Below, piece after piece: positions 14,269-14,615 of a DNA stretch of 14,615 nucleotides. The stretch covers positions 1 through 14,615 of the forward strand of contig JAENVX010000139.1 of the NCBI GenBank assembly GCA_016650355.1, written 5' to 3'. Source of the stretch: Bacteroidia bacterium (GTDB taxonomy: Bacteria > Bacteroidota > Bacteroidia > Cytophagales > Cyclobacteriaceae). How positions within the stretch are numbered: the stretch's first letter is position 1; every line of letters begins with the position of its first letter. The translations under genes were made by a program, and so were the position numbers. The notes under the pieces were generated by a model, which had not been told where the DNA came from, did no database searches, and was given only the letters and a program-made list of their open reading frames with translations.

Positions 14269-14615
14269 TCATCCGCCTTATAGAATTCTTCATATGCCTG
14301 TAGAACTGTTAAGTGAGAAATCAAATAAGCGAGGGAACTTTCAGCGCCCTGATTTCGATTCACCCCATATTCTTCAAAGCCGTCACAACAGCCCTTCGTT
14401 TCGAAATCATACAAACTCATTCGCAAATCATTTTCACCAAGAAACCACATGAAGGATGTATATAGTTGGTTGAGGTATTCTTTATCTTTAGTTAAGTGAA
14501 ACGCCTGGTGAAACATTAATACCATCGCAAGTGCATCGATAGGCTGTTGGGCATATCTTGAGCGCGCTCCATCTTTTTTATACCACTCTTTATTCCCTAC
14601 GATAGAGAGATAACC
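14265..14615 (-). CDS. C-terminal part of a probable carbohydrate-related helical-domain protein
   Basis: The frame is open to the window end, giving 116 visible residues of a larger protein whose N-terminus lies beyond 14615; the ATG at 14525 is internal, since good sequence (NKEWYKKDGARSRYAQQPIDALAM) precedes it. Alternating helical segments with RYAQQPIDALAMVLMF, SFMWFLGEND, GCCDGFEEYGVNRNQGAES and SLAYLISHLTVLQAYEEF suggest an (alpha/alpha)-type helical barrel of the sort found in glycosidases, epimerases and domains fused to glycosyltransferases. I do not recognise the exact family. Its TGA (14265-14267) overlaps the GT4 ATG (14266-14268), so the two are translationally coupled and probably act in one glycan pathway, with GH130 on the other strand. 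Confidence 0.7.
   Translation of the reverse strand, partial: GYLSIVGNKEWYKKDGARSRYAQQPIDALAMVLMFHQAFHLTKDKEYLNQLYTSFMWFLGENDLRMSLYDFETKGCCDGFEEYGVNRNQGAESSLAYLISHLTVLQAYEEFYKADE

Noticed and set aside
1..14615. CRISPR array, tRNA/rRNA gene, insertion sequence or integrase
   Set aside because: Reading both strands by eye I saw no regularly spaced repeats, no cloverleaf-type sequence, no rRNA-like stretch and no transposase or recombinase motifs.

Overview
The window looks like chromosomal DNA from a member of the Bacteroidota, probably a Cytophagales-type organism. The evidence is AT-rich DNA, little Shine-Dalgarno signal, a perfect TAnnTTTG-type -7 promoter element upstream of the sigma factor gene, a short (288 aa) RpoD-type sigma factor without region 1.1, and protein styles typical of that phylum. 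Species cannot be assigned from the sequence alone.

Layout. (1) 2-1141 (+): 3' part of a PAS-containing sensor histidine kinase, cut by the window edge. (2) 1171-2475 (-): a PLP-dependent alpha-oxoamine synthase-like gene, intact in frame except for one internal TAA codon. (3) 2786-8490 (+): a six-gene compact operon encoding a TetR regulator, a periplasmic LolA-like protein, two FtsX/LolCE-type permeases, a LolD-type ATPase and an outer-membrane beta-barrel. It is preceded by a 20-bp imperfect palindrome that ends 5 bases before the tetR start. (4) 8591-9736 (+): a DUF819-type membrane protein. (5) 9799-10470 (-): an RluA-family pseudouridine synthase. (6) 10775-11641 (+): a primary-type sigma factor with a long leader. 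(7) 11806-13272 (+): a GH130-family glycoside phosphorylase/hydrolase. Convergent to it on the minus strand are a GT4 glycosyltransferase broken by a small deletion plus frameshift (13295-14268) and, overlapping it by ATGA, the C-terminal end of a probable helical carbohydrate-related protein (14265 to the window end).

How the genes may work together. The 2786-8490 operon has one candidate component for each envelope layer: inner-membrane ABC transporter, soluble LolA-fold carrier and outer-membrane barrel. It also carries its own repressor, so it reads as a self-regulated system moving a lipid or lipoprotein from inner to outer membrane. This is the most interesting system in the window, but its substrate is unknown. 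The GH130, GT4 and downstream protein probably form a small mannoside/glycan metabolism locus in which the GT4 copy appears inactivated.

Two genes (PLP enzyme, GT4) are broken within 14.6 kb. Whether these are real mutations or sequence errors cannot be decided here.
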